Assembly: GCA_902806575.1 (NCBI GenBank)
Contig: CADCXD010000011.1
Coordinates: forward strand, 806,001-870,000
Reading direction: 5' to 3'
From: Jackrogersella multiformis
Lineage: Eukaryota; Ascomycota; Sordariomycetes; Xylariales; Hypoxylaceae
DNA length: 64,000 bases
Positions 23,100-35,349 of this stretch are shown piece by piece. The notes below the pieces were generated by a model, which was not told the origin of the DNA, made no database searches, and saw only the letters and a program-made list of their open reading frames with translations. Numbering within the stretch: position 1 is the stretch's first letter; every line of letters starts with the position of its first letter. The position numbers and the translations under genes are program-made.

Positions 23100-24156
23100 G
23101 AGGTACGAGGACTGTTGCTTGGTCGGAATAGAGTTGGCGAGGCGAGGCGGCTTTATATCGATTTGGTGGCTGCGTCGTGTCGTGTGTGAAGTGGCGAGTT
23201 GTTGACTAGGCCGGCGCAATTAGGCTAGGTAGGTAGGTAGGTGTGCAGGCGTCGAGGTATCTAGTAAATATAGTATATCAAGGCAGTCAGAGTAATACTA
23301 CTAAGCGAAGCCAACTCATCCCCTAGTCCTCCCGGCACTAGGTTACACGTACATACAAAATAAATATATCTATGTGTTTCCTACCTACGCAAAAACGCAA
23401 TAACGAAAGAACACGAGAACGTAAGAACGCGAGGACGGATATTATCCCCAATATAAAGCTACCTGCCTGCCTATACCTACCTCAGGTATGTACCTATAGA
23501 CCATTCTAGCAGCGAGAAAATAACTGGTGGCACATCTCTCCCCGAGATTATCCGCGTGCCCCCCGGCTAATACGACGTCGATGGAACGCGGCTGCATTGG
23601 TCTCCAATACCTACATACATGCCTGCCTACCAAGGTATATAAGAACATACATAGCTAGGTAGGTACTTACCCCGGGTTTCTAAACTGGGCGGCCGAATGA
23701 ACATACGATGATATCAGAATCTAGGCCGGGATGGGGATGGAGTGACTAGGTATGGACTGTACTATGGAGCGCATACTACGTCTGTCTATGCTACCTTGAT
23801 CTTGATCTTGATTAGGTATACGGGATGATGACATGCTAGGATTAGCTCAGATACTAGATACCTACTAGGTAATTGGCAGTACCGAGGCAGGTAAACAGAA
23901 AATAAAGCTATTGCAGAACATCAATTTGTAGACGAGGATCTGAAGAGTAAATAGAATGCGGACTTTCTAGTTTGTGTCTATGATACGTCTTCTACCATCC
24001 ACCTCTAGCCTCCATCTACCCGCCCCTTTCTCCTTTCCCATCCCCCCTACCAACCTAGAGACATTAGACCAAGTCGTCCACTTTTACTTTCAGTAGCTAC
24101 TCATATCCTCATACCCTCATATCCCCCCAGCACACCACCCTCCGCCACAACCCCTT
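23100..24156. other. Convergent 3' region with GGTA repeats
   Basis: About 1 kb between convergent genes, rich in TACC/GGTA motifs. It includes a tandem (AGGT)4 run at 23226-23242 and a CTTGAT triplet repeat near 23798. No gene. Confidence 0.5.
23226..23242. repeat. AGGT tetranucleotide run
   Basis: Four tandem AGGT units just after the xylitol dehydrogenase gene. Confidence 0.8.
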
Positions 24157-26787
24157 CTACACCATCCCCAAATACCTCGTCGTAACCACAGTCCCCGCCG
24201 TCGCGCCGCGCACCTTCACCTTCACCACCTCGCCAGGCACGATATCCAACAGGTTATCCTCGAACGTGACCTCATCGTCCGCGCACTCGAGCGCGACGCC
24301 CTTAACCGGGACCTCGGCAGCGACGCTAACCGTTTTGCCATCGTCGCTGAGCCTGGCGCTCAGGCGCTGCGGCGCGGGGAGGTGGAGGTACTTGAGGGGC
24401 TCGGGCCAGTTGACGTAGCGAGCGACCTGAGCGCCGTCGGCGCGGCCGACGAGGTACGCGGCCACGACGGTGCGGGCGGCGTCGACGCCGCTGTGCTTTT
24501 GCGGCTCGGGTACGTCGAAGGCGACGATTTCGGAAGACTGGTTCTTGGGGAGGACGACGGGGTCCGAGTTTACGGTGCGGCTGTAGGTCTCGCGGCCGGT
24601 CTCGACGTCCCAGGCCTTGACCACGCAGTCCACGGCCAGGTCGTCGAGCGTGAGGTTGCTGCCCCAGATCTCGATCTGGACCGTGGTGTCGATGTCGACG
24701 CGTGTGTACTTGCTGCGCGGGTGCTTGTGCTCGCGCCGCGTCATGCCCACCGACACCGGCGCCATCTCGCGCTTGACGGTGAAGTAGGCGTGCTTGGGCC
24801 GTAGGTAGTAGTCGCAGATGGCCCAGCTGGTGACCGGCCAGCAGTCGTTGATCTGCCAGACGAGCGCGCCCGCGCAGTACTCGCGCCCCGGCCCCTTCCA
24901 CTGGCGCTTCCAGAGCCGGTACGCCGACGCCAGGCACTCGGCCTGCATCAGCTGCGTGCAGTAGACGAACTGCTCGAGCGGGTCCGGCGCGTACCGCATA
25001 TTCTCGACCAGATACAGCGCGATACGCCTCTCGTGCCCATCGGCCTTGTTGTGGAAGTCCACCGTCGAGGACTGCGGGTACCGGTCCGGATCGTCCTTAC
25101 CGAGCGGGAGGTAAGCGTCGATCGTCTTAACCGACGGGAAAGCCTCCATGCCGAACTCGGATACGAAACGCCCGATCAGGCTATCGAAATTCTGGTACTT
25201 CTCTTGCGAGCCGTGCCAGACGTTCCACTGGTGGATGTCGCCTACGGTCGGATCGCGCGTGTCGACTCCTCCCCAGGGGCTTCCAGGGTGGTAATAGACG
25301 GACGGGCAGAGTTCCCGGCAGGCATCGGGGAGGATCTTCTCGTAGATATAGCGCGCCGGAAAGTCGGTCTTCAGCCAGCTTTCAGCATCTTTGTTATCCT
25401 GCTCCCACGTGAGGTTGGCGCCCTCGGCGTATTGGTAGTCCTCGTTATTGCCCGCATATATCACGATACTTGGGTGATGTCTCAGCAGCTTAACATTCTC
25501 CTCCGCCTCGCGCTTGATCGAAGCCAGGAGGTCCGTCCAGGCGGGATAGTTGCCGCAGCCGAACATGAAGTCCTGCCATACCAAGATGCCGAGCTCGTCG
25601 CAGGCGTCATAAAAGGCCTGCTCTTCGTAAATACCTCCTCCCCAAACCCGGATCATGAACTGGTTGCCGTCAGCTACTAACTTGACCCAGTCGTAATATC
25701 TTTCTCGACTAATCCGTGGAATGAAGTTATCAGCTGGAATCCAATCGCTTCCACCACAGAAGATGGGAATGCCGTTGACCTCGAAGAAAAACGATTTGCC
25801 AGGCTCCCCTTTTAGAGGCCTCTGGATAAGCTCGGCTCTCCGCAGACCGGTCTTTTTAGAGACGCTATCTATAACTTTGTCGTCTTTGTTTAAAACGGCC
25901 GTAACCGTGTATAGGGGTTGTTTACCATATCGAATCGGATACCATAGTTCCGGATCGGAAATGGTATATGTAGCGCTCGAGCCAGCATCTACTACCTGAC
26001 CTGCGACGGACGTGCCATCTAATGAGATATCGAATTGAACCTTTGAAGCTTTGCCTTCTACGGAAGCATGAGTAGTCACGGTGGCAGTTTTAAGGGACTT
26101 GTCAACATCAATGTCAAACCAGAGATCAGTGATGCGCGACTCGTAGACCTCAAGGTTGATCGGCCTCCAGGGACCGCAGGTCAGCAATGTTGGACCCCAA
26201 TCCCAGCCCTACACACGTTAGTTATTGCTCGAACACTGCTAGCCATTCTCTTTAGCTATCCTTTTCAGACGTACCCAATGATACTGCGTTTTCCGAACAG
26301 CCAGCCTCGAATTGTCACCGTTCCAGCAACCCCATTTGTGATCGGGATATTTCTCAATCAGCTTCCACCCTCTGATATATGCACTATCGAAAGTGATAAC
26401 CAGTTCATTTTCCTCGCCATCCTTCTTCAAGCCAGTAGTCACATCGACACGCTCAGGGATGAACATGTTTTCGGTCTCGAGAATGGTCTTCCCATTGAGC
26501 ACTACAGTGGCGAAGGTGTCTAATCCGTCAAAGGCCAAAACCGCTTTAGCGAAGTTCCCAATCGCGGGTGATGGGAAGCTGGTCTTATAGACCCAGACCG
26601 CTTCGCCAACCCATTGAACGTCGAGCTCATTCTTGCCGATGTAAGGGTCTGGGATGAGCTTGTGCGCGAGCAAATCTAGGTGAACATTGGTAGGGAATTG
26701 ACCGACGGGCAAGTACTTGCTATCCTCTTTGTCGGCCTGTTTGAATTCCCAATTCTTGTCGATTGGGATCACAATGCGGGGTTCCAT
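24157..26787 (-). CDS. mndB: Beta-mannosidase, GH2 family (intracellular B type)
   Basis: Exons 26787..26275 and 26208..24157, giving 854 residues. It releases mannose from the non-reducing ends of manno-oligosaccharides. N-terminal sugar-binding GH2 domain, then a TIM-barrel with acid/base E427 in AGNNED and nucleophile E522 in VSEFGME, then C-terminal sandwich domains. The join reads YHW-GWDWGP, a conserved GH2 mannosidase stretch. No signal peptide, so it is the cytosolic type. The preferred start is MEPRIV at 26787, just before the conserved NWEF segment. An in-frame ATG at 26982 would add 65 Ser/Pro-rich residues without family support, but cannot be ruled out. Confidence 0.9.
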
Positions 26788-28213
26788 CTTGCGGGATTGG
26801 GGTCCGAGGGGGGGACAAGAAGGAGGTTCACGAGAATGGGATATAGGAATGGTACGGGAAGATAAGTTTAGGTTAATGTCAAGATTAGCCTTGCTTAAAT
26901 CAACAATTATAGAATGAGAGTGATCTGATGGTTCAGAATTCTGACCGGGTTCTATAGAAATAGGAGACTCGTAATGCGACATGAAGCAATTGGAGATCGG
27001 ACGGGAATAGAAGCGAATAGGAAAGGTGAGATCGCCAGGGAGATTCTTGGTATTTATTGGTACGCAACTAAGTAGATGAATACCTACGATCGACGATGTT
27101 GACTTTACAATTAGATAGCCACGAGGTCAATAGCAACCAAACCCACGCGGGATGAGATTTGCCGAGAGAATCATAAGAAGTATAAACTCGTAGATTAGAT
27201 CATGATCATGGGGTGTCCAAAGTTGCTATGCGACACAGGGCTTAGAAGAATTATGTCTATATCCCGTTTTTATTGGTAATTCGGGTAGGCGACCTGCAGC
27301 TATTACTAGCCGGCTGGGCCGAGGAAATGTATAGGTACATCACTAGATGCAAGAGCCTCCAGCAGAGCTACCATGGTAAATTTTGTTGGGATTGGAAGGT
27401 ACGTACGACGAAGATCGTGTAAGTAGAAGAATGATCGAATAAAATAATTAAGGATAGAAATTCGAAAGACCATTCAAGCCGATGAGAATCAATAATCGGA
27501 CCCACCTTCTAAGCCCCTCTCAGGCAGTGGTTCCATATCGCGGAAGGTACCACTCCGCCCTCTTATCAGGTTAGCCACGTGCAGCGGAGCGGGAGCCTCT
27601 TCGGCGACAGCCCCGACCGGTAGGTGCTAACCAGCCGTGTCTATCAGAACGTTTCTAGCGCCCTTGTTACCAATCGGTATTAGTTCTAAAATAGACTATA
27701 TAAACAAGTCTCACAAAAATCCATATAGAACCTACCTAGGAAGGTAGGTAGGTAAGATTTTATGGCTTATGGAAGACGAACTACCGAATTGCAAGGGTCG
27801 TGGAGGACTGTCCGCCGAAAAGGACGGAGCCTCATCTCCCACGCCGCTTATCGGTGTTCATCTCGGTATCGTGGGGGGATCAGTCGGCCAGGTAGCTTGA
27901 TGACACCCGTTAATAAGGTCAATTAATACCTGCAGCATATATATCATTGAGTACATTCATAAATTCAACATTAAAAGACAAAAAAGAAATATGATACTAC
28001 TCTATCGGGTCCGGTCTTCTTAAGGATCTTTCTGATTCTCGCCTCTAACTCCCGACAAAAAGAATCCCCAAAAAACGAGTGCGCTTGCAAAGTAGGTAGG
28101 TATCATCATAGTGTTGTTGCGAGGCCAATCCCATCCAGCCCGTACCCTCCTCATTGTCATTACAGCCAGCCCACACCATATCTTACCCCATTCTGCATTA
28201 GTCGTTGTAGATA
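26788..28213. other. Intergenic region upstream of beta-mannosidase
   Basis: About 1.4 kb. It contains a CCTAGG/GGTAGG palindrome near 27731-27752, a GGCTAA box on the minus strand at 27571-27576, and the 3' end of the rab4 gene. The first 195 bp could be coding if the longer mannosidase start is used. Confidence 0.5.
27571..27576 (-). promoter_or_regulatory. GGCTAA box, candidate XlnR-type site
   Basis: Exact GGCTAA on the minus strand, about 785 bp upstream of the preferred beta-mannosidase ATG. Weak by itself. Confidence 0.25.
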
Positions 28214-29320
28214 TTAGCAGCAAGTCCCCCTGCCTCGACCACGATTCAAAGTAAAAACTTCCTCCCACTCGCGCATACCCCAATTCTGCGAGCGGCTCTT
28301 GCCCTTACGTCTCCTCCTCATACCGCCGATGCCAACTTCGTCCGCCGTCATCGAACTCTTGATGCTGCCACCGTCGCTGGCCCCGGCATTCCACATGCCT
28401 CCATCTCCGTACTGGATCCCGCTCATCGGATCGTCCGGGTCGATCTCGCCGAGCTCTATTTTGGTCAGGATCATACGCGCTAGTCGTCCGAAAATCTCGT
28501 CTACACCCTCGCCCGAGAAGGCGGATACTTCCATCGTGACAGGTACGTTGACGCTGCTCGCCCATCGAGACGCTTCCGTAGTTGATATCTCCCGGCCCTC
28601 GGGCGCAACCGTAGCTTTCAACTGCGTGCCGAGACTAGCGCCGCCGCTGATTGTGCCGGCGGATGTGCTATATGGTATGGACGAGCTTGTGCTCGATGAC
28701 GTGGGAGGTGGGAGACTGGTATCTACTAAGGTATCGTTTGCGAGGTCGAGCTTGTTCCCCACAAGTATCGTAGTCAGATTAGGAGACGCGAGCGCCCGCG
28801 CATCGTTGAGAAACGGCTGCAGCGCTCGAAATGAGTTGTGCGCTGTGATATCGTAGCATAAGATAGCGCCGGCGGCACCTCTGTAGTAGGATCGTGAAAC
28901 GGAGCGGAATCGTTCGGTGCCTGCCGTATCCCATAACTAGCAGTGCTGTCAGCCCGTTCTATCCTTGTTCCGTCTCGAGGAAGTAGACTGCAATCAATAC
29001 CTGCAACTTTATGCGCTTCCGCCGTGCGCCCGTGCCGACCTTGATAATCTTGCTTGCGAACTCGACACCGATCGTTTGCGAAGAGAGAACTCGCCATTCG
29101 TTCTTGACGAAACGATGCAGGAGACATGACCTATCGGAATGACGCCATCGTTAGCCGGTTATTCGTAGCTAATCAGGACCCGAACTCCATTTCCCTGCGC
29201 ATGACCCCATAGTCTTTACTCAGGATGCCTCCGCCGACTTGAATATTGGATAATTGAGTGTACTCACTTTCCGGTTCCGCTTGGTCCGAGCAGAATAATC
29301 TTGGCCAGATAATCGTACAT
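28214..29320 (-). CDS. rab4: Rab4-type small GTPase
   Basis: Exons on the minus strand: 29320..29268, 29130..29001 and 28936..28214, giving 301 residues. All GTPase boxes are present: P-loop GPSGTGKS, switch I TIGVEF, WDTAGTERF, NKLD and SAFSGEG. RSYYRGAAGA and the C-terminal KIELGEIDPDDPMSGIQYGD are Rab4 hallmarks. Rab4 controls recycling from early endosomes; budding yeast lacks it, filamentous fungi keep it. The protein ends in TCC, a double-cysteine geranylgeranylation signal. Unusual: a Ser/Thr/Gly-rich insertion of about 50 residues between NKLD and the SAF box, and a longer basic tail than animal Rab4. The short first exon splits the P-loop lysine codon. It is divergent from the SDR gene. 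Confidence 0.9.
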
Positions 29321-30135
29321 GCTCCCGAGTTCCTATCGCCGCATTAGCCACCACTCCTAATTACAACTCTTCGTCGGCTTCCAAAGGTTCGTTGTCGCAT
29401 ACCTGGTCGCCCGCCGTCCCCGTGCTCTCCTCGCTGGCAGCCGATAAGCGTCGCGGGCGCGTCATCCTGTTTGGTTCCAATGTGCTTTATATGAATTCCG
29501 TAAGCAAAGCACACCAGTACTTATTTACAAAATTGGAAAAACGGGAGCTTGCAAAGCATCAGCAAGTAGCAGAGCGGAAGCAATCGAAATGGTCGTGGGA
29601 TATGTAGAATTGGAAATCGATCAAGATTCAAGATTACAGATTAAGTGTGCCTTACTGTAATAACGTCAACTAAAACAAGGCTCGAAATAATAATCCTAAT
29701 CTATTATATCAGATGTACATACGGATGTACCTATGTAGACCTGAAATGCGCTAGTTTCAGCTATCCTTATCAGTATCATGATCACCAGGCCTGTTTGCCT
29801 GTGACGAAACGGGACATGTGTTGTACAGGGACTACCCGGCTTACTAGCAGACTGGTTAGTCAGCCGGAAGGCTCTCCATATCTGGTCTGTATCTAGGTAC
29901 CTATCAGATTGCCGAGGCTCGTGCATTCCAATCTCGGGTTGCCCCACCGCCACAACTCTATGTAAGTGGCTGGATCCGGTTGAACCGATTCCAAGGTTCA
30001 CTTAAACTGTAAATACAACAGCAATGTCAATGATTCCTGCCTTTGTTACTGTTCCTATTATTATAAATATATTCTTAAGATTTATATAATCACATGACAA
30101 TCTACAGCGCTTCATAAACTAGGAATCCAATCATT
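29321..30135. other. Divergent promoter region, rab4 / SDR gene
   Basis: About 800 bp. A 71-codon frame at 29392-29607 starts from TTG and has no recognisable feature; I treat it as chance. The rest looks like ordinary promoter and leader sequence. Confidence 0.45.
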
Positions 30136-31031
30136 ATGAAGATTGAAGGCAGAACTTTTGTAGTCTCTGGCGGGTACGCATCACACATGCTCACTATGAA
30201 GACAAGCTGACATTTTGTAAATAGAGCCTCCGGTCTTGGTCAGGCTTGTGTGGAAGAGATCTGTCGTAATGGAGGTAATGTTGCCGTCTTAGACCTAAAC
30301 GAGGACAACGGAGCTGCAGTAGTCAAGAACCTTCCCAGCGGAACAGGGAAGTTCTTCGTCTGTGACGTCTTAGAAACAGACAGCATCGCGGCCGCCGTAA
30401 AGGGGACTGTGGAATGGATACAGCAGACAGGGAAGCCGTTAGGTGGCATCATCCCAGCTGCGGGTATTGGGAACCCAGCTACAGTATTATACTCGTGATC
30501 AAACCGAAAACGCAGAAGATTTAATCAGTTTGACAGATCCTAGATCGCGAAGGCAATGCCTTCAGCCTAGATACCTTCGACCTTGTCGTCAACATAAATC
30601 TGCGGGGAACGATTGATCTAGTGCGGCAATGTCTTACCCATCTAGCTAAGACCGAGCCGGTAGGCGTTGATAAAGAACGAGGTGTTGTCATCATGGTGGC
30701 TTCGGTAGCCGCCTTCGACGGGCAGAAGGGGCAAGTTGCGTACGCCGCCAGTAAAGGAGCAGTTGCAGCAATGACCTTGCCTATGACAAGAGATTTAGCA
30801 CGCTACGGTATCCGATGTGTAACTATTGCCCCAGGGGTGTTCGAGTCACGCATGACGGCCATGATGCCCAAGAAGATATTCAAAGGCTTGGAAACGGTGA
30901 TGGAATTCCCACGACGAGCAGGACAGCCTGAGGAGTTCGCACAACTCGTCCGGCAAGTCATCGAGAATTCCATGCTAAACGGTACCGTGATAAGATTAGA
31001 CGGAGGCTTAAGGATGCCAAGCAAGATCTAG
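30136..31031 (+). CDS. Short-chain dehydrogenase, HSD17B10-like
   Basis: Exons 30136..30173, 30225..30483 and 30537..31031, giving 263 residues. NAD-binding TGxxxGxG-type loop SGGASGLG, the DLN after beta-2 that favours NAD, and the catalytic YAASK (Tyr/Lys) with an upstream Ser in VASVAAFDG. The pattern INLRGT, GQVAYAASKGAV, IAPGVFESRM and NGTVIRLDGGLRM fits the 3-hydroxyacyl-CoA dehydrogenase type-2 (HSD17B10) group. Fungal members are linked to fatty-acid or branched-chain oxidation, often in mitochondria or peroxisomes. No PTS1 is seen at the C-terminus (SKI is a weak variant at best). Substrate not proven. Confidence 0.85.
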
Positions 31032-31763
31032 CAACACCATAGCATATATCACCAGCTGATGAGTCTTTTATTATATGCAAGGGAGGGTTTATATACCTAA
31101 CCTAATGTTACTAAAACCACTCTCTTAAATGTGGATGTCATTAGGAAGACGTTGCGACATGTCACATTCGCTAAGAAAGAGAAACATTCACCACAAGATA
31201 ATTATATTGAGAAAAGGAAGTGCCCCTAACCGATGTCATCCACTGCGACGGGCAAATACGATATCTTTGCTTTGGACACAATTACCGCCCGGAAACCCAT
31301 TCAAACAATTCGAATCTATCCATAAAATAATGCCGAGTAAGGTTAAGGAGCATCCCTTGGACTTTGGCCAGAAGGCCCTTGCTGATGAGGAAAGTGACCG
31401 ATAATACTCGATATTTTTTTCTGGTCGTCGATGACTAGTAGTGTCTAGTCTCTCTCTCAACCTTAGGTAAAACTCTCTAGAAAGGTCTAGGATGGGAGAG
31501 GATCCATCAAGGTTATTTGACTGGGGCTGTTAAGTTGCCGTGCTGTACCGACCTTGAATGTATTTAGTTGGGTTACGTTGCCCTAACCCTAACCCTAACC
31601 CTGAAGATGCAGGGCGCTTCGATGCATTGATTTCCGAGGGCGAGCACCAGGAGTGTAGTCTGGCCCGTATGGCCGACGAGACAGGCATGGCTCCATCGAA
31701 AACTAGGATAAACCCCAAAGAGATCATTTTACTTGCTATTGTGAGGCATGTTTATAGGGTTAC
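31032..31763. other. Intergenic stretch with interstitial telomere-type repeat
   Basis: Non-RIP, GC-balanced sequence between the SDR gene and the retrotransposon. It holds the CCCTAA block at 31581. No supported gene. Confidence 0.5.
31581..31602 (+). repeat. Interstitial telomere-type repeat (CCCTAA, 3.7 units)
   Basis: Perfect 22-base CCCTAA array on the + strand, the complement of the fungal TTAGGG telomere unit, 162 bp before the retrotransposon's 5' LTR. Confidence 0.9.
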
Positions 31764-32076
31764 TGTCATACGGATAAGCTCCACAAAGCAAAGTATGATC
31801 AATATATGCATATAAGTTAGTAAATACGAGATATATTAGAACTTATAAAATAAAGTTATTAAATGAGGTTAATTAAAAGACTTAATTAATATATGTAAAA
31901 CTGAATTAATAAGATTAAAAAGGCGTTAACGGCGCTTAAAGAAATATTTAAATTATATATATATAAGTTATTACGCTTCGTTTTATAAGAAAAGATAAAA
32001 AGTAAGGATTTTAAAATTATAAAAAATTATTATTCGAATTTAAATTATAGTTTTAAGCTTTATTACCTTTATTATA
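31764..32076 (+). repeat. 5' LTR of the Gypsy element
   Basis: 313 bp, aligned base for base with the 3' LTR at 37927-38239. Differences are nearly all C/T or G/A. Its outer end (to about 31800) still has CA and TG dinucleotides, while its inner part is RIP-mutated. Confidence 0.88.
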
Positions 32077-35000
32077 AATAAAAAGATTTTATTTTAAAAA
32101 AGTACGTATTTTTTAAAAAAAAGTTAATCTTTTTATTAAATTATTTTATTTTAATTATTTATAAATAATTAATTTACTTAAAAAAGTTTTTTATTAAAAT
32201 ATATTATATTAATATTATTTATTAATTTTATTATTACGTACGTTATTATAATTATAAAAAAAACTTTATATTTAATTATTTTATAAACATTTAAGTTAAA
32301 TATTTATATTTTAACTTTATTATTTATTAATTTATAAAATTTCGAATTATTTTCGTTAAACGATAAATAATCTTTTAAGTTTTTAATAATACTTTTTTTA
32401 CGAGACTTTAAAGTTAAAAGTAAATATAAAAAAATCGCCATTTATAAAAACTTATTAAAATTAAACGACGCTTTAATACGCGATTTTTTATTAAAATACT
32501 CGAAATGAAAAATATATTACCTCGAGACCTTTTTTTTATTCTCGGATTATTTTAACTTAATAACGATAATGTTATAATTTTTTATAACTTTTAAAATTAT
32601 AAAATAATTAAACCCGATAAAAAGTTATTAATAAACTTAAAAAAATAATTAATTATTATTAATAAACCTTTTAAACTTTTTATTAAAATATTTAAAAGTA
32701 AAAAAATCTTTAATAAAAAGTAATAAATTAAGTTTATATTAAAGAATTTTAAATTAATAACCTTTTTATAAGAAAATATATAAACTTTACGTATATTAAC
32801 GTAAAAACTTACCGTTAATTTAATAACTTAAAAGCTTATATTTAAGTCGTTTTTAACGAATTTAATATTTAATTAATTTTTAATAAATTAATTAATATTA
32901 ATTTTATTTTAAAAAGTATCGGAAAACGAGTTATATTAAAAACGTTAATTAAACCGAATTCCTTTAATTAAAAAAACTTAATATATTTTAAAGTATTATT
33001 TATTAAATACTTTAACTCGAAAGTTTAAATAAAGAATTTCTTTTTTTTATAATTTTTTTTACGAGTTTAAATTAAAAGAATAATTAAAAAGGCTTAAATA
33101 TAATTTTATTTTATTAAAGTTAATCCTTTTATATTTAAAGGTAATAAAGAAGGAATTTTTTTTTAAAAAAGTTACCGGAGTATTTAATGATAATTTAAGC
33201 GATTTCGATTTCGATAATTAATCTTAAAACCTTAAATTACTTAAAGATCTTTTTAAAAGATTACCTTAAGGTAATTTCACGCTTTTATACGATAACGAAG
33301 ATCCTTTATTTTAAAGTAATAATAACCGATTATTTAAAACTTTAAAACGATTAACTCGTTTTTTTTACGTTACGATTATCGTTAATTTAATATAACTTAA
33401 TAAACTTATCGTTTACGATAATAAAAACCTCGTAAAGTTTTAAACTTAATAAATAAAAGTTAAAATATATTTAAAAACGTATACGGAAAGTTTTTTTAAA
33501 GATTTTTATTATATTAATTAAATTAAATCGTTATTATTTAAAAAAGCATGATTATAATATTAATAACGTAAAAGTTAAATTACGTAATTAAAAGTTTTTA
33601 ACATTTAAATAATATACGTTATTATTTTTTAAAAAAACATTATAACTTAAAGAAAATAAATAAACTTAAATATTAAAAGAACGTTACTTAATATTTTACC
33701 GAATTATTAAACCTTAATAAAGTAGTTTAATAATTTAAAACGACGTTTTAAAATTATATCGTTAAAACCTTTTTTAACGAAATTATTAAATTAATTTATT
33801 TTAAATAAAAAGGACTTTCGAATATAAATTAAAAATTCTTTATCGTTATTTAAAAAACAGGTTAAATATATAAAAATATATTAATTAACCCCGGTATTTC
33901 GAGAAAAAAAAGGCCCGCTTTAACTTAAAAGCCCTCGAAATCGAGTTAAATTAACTGCGAAAAGGAAAATCGCTTTAATTTAAGTTAAAATCGATCCTTA
34001 AGAAATAATAATAAACTTAAAAACGAAAGTAAATTAAAATTAAATTAAAAGGATAAAGTTTAATTTAATAATAAAAATGCTTTAAAAGGAATTAATTAAA
34101 TAAATATAAATTAATAAAAAAAAGATAAAAATTTTTATTAACGTTATAAATGCGATAATTATTAAATCTTTTTTTATTTCGTAAAAAAGAACGTTAATAA
34201 TAAGAATTTACTATTAAATCTAAATAAAATCTCCTTTATAAAACGATTTTAAAATAATAATATTTAACTTATATTTTTATTATAAAAAAAGATACGAATA
34301 AATATAACTTTATAAGAATTATTTTATCTTTAAATTATAAAAATCGAAAATTCCGATTTAAATTTTTAAAAAGCTTTAACGTTATACCTCGTTAAATTTT
34401 ACGGTTAAATTAAAGTAAAGTATATTAAGTTATAATAATTAAGAAATTAATTAAAAATAAAACGAAAGTTATAAAAAAACCTCGTTTAAAATTAACTTTA
34501 AAATATAAACTTATTATTAATATAACGTTATTATATAATAAAAATAAATATTAAATACGAGTATTATTAAACTTTAAAAGTTTAATTTTAATAATATTTT
34601 TTTTAAAGTAAGAAAATAAAAGTTATTAATTATTAAAAAATAATATACTCGATTTATATTAACCTTTAACTTAATTTAAATTTTTTTTATAAAACGTTAT
34701 TATATCGATCTTTTTATTTTTTATTATTAAAAAGATTATTTTTCTTAAATTAACTTCGAGTTAAACGCTTTAAATAACGAATGCGATATTATTATATTAT
34801 AATAATAAATAAAAATTTATAAACTTATAAACTTTTTTTTAAACCTTAAAAAAATTAAGTTTAATTTTTTTTATTATTGAAAATATTACATTAATTTAAC
34901 CTTATATAATCCGAAAAAGATAATTAATATAACGATAATAAAGAATATTAAAGTAAATAAAACGTTAAAAAATATTTTTAAAAAATTCCGTAAATTTATA

Positions 35001-35349
35001 TACATTATAATTAAAAAAGTAAAGTAACGCTTTTTAAACCATTAATTTTAAAATTATATTATCGATTTTTAAAAAAGAAAAATACCTTTTTAAAAATCTT
35101 TTTACGTTATAAATAAAAGGAAACTTAATATACTTAAATTATAATTAAATAAAATAATTAATAATTGTTAAATCCGGAAATTAACTTTATTTTATATAAC
35201 ACTTATAATATTTATCGATAAATCCGATCTTTAAAACCTTTTTAAGTTAATAATTAATTATTAAGGTTTAAATAATATTATTATCTTTATTCGCTATTTT
35301 ATACCTTTAATATCCGAATTATAAGCTCGCTTTAAAACTATAAAATGGT

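Noticed and set aside
24326..24937. 203-codon frame within the beta-mannosidase gene
   Set aside because: Shadow frame; the GH2 protein is clearly the coding one.
29392..29607. 71-codon frame between rab4 and the SDR gene
   Set aside because: Starts at TTG; no recognisable motif; a small exon of an unknown gene remains possible but unsupported.
31581..31602. Chromosome end in this window
   Set aside because: The telomere-type arrays are short and genes continue on both sides, so they are interstitial.
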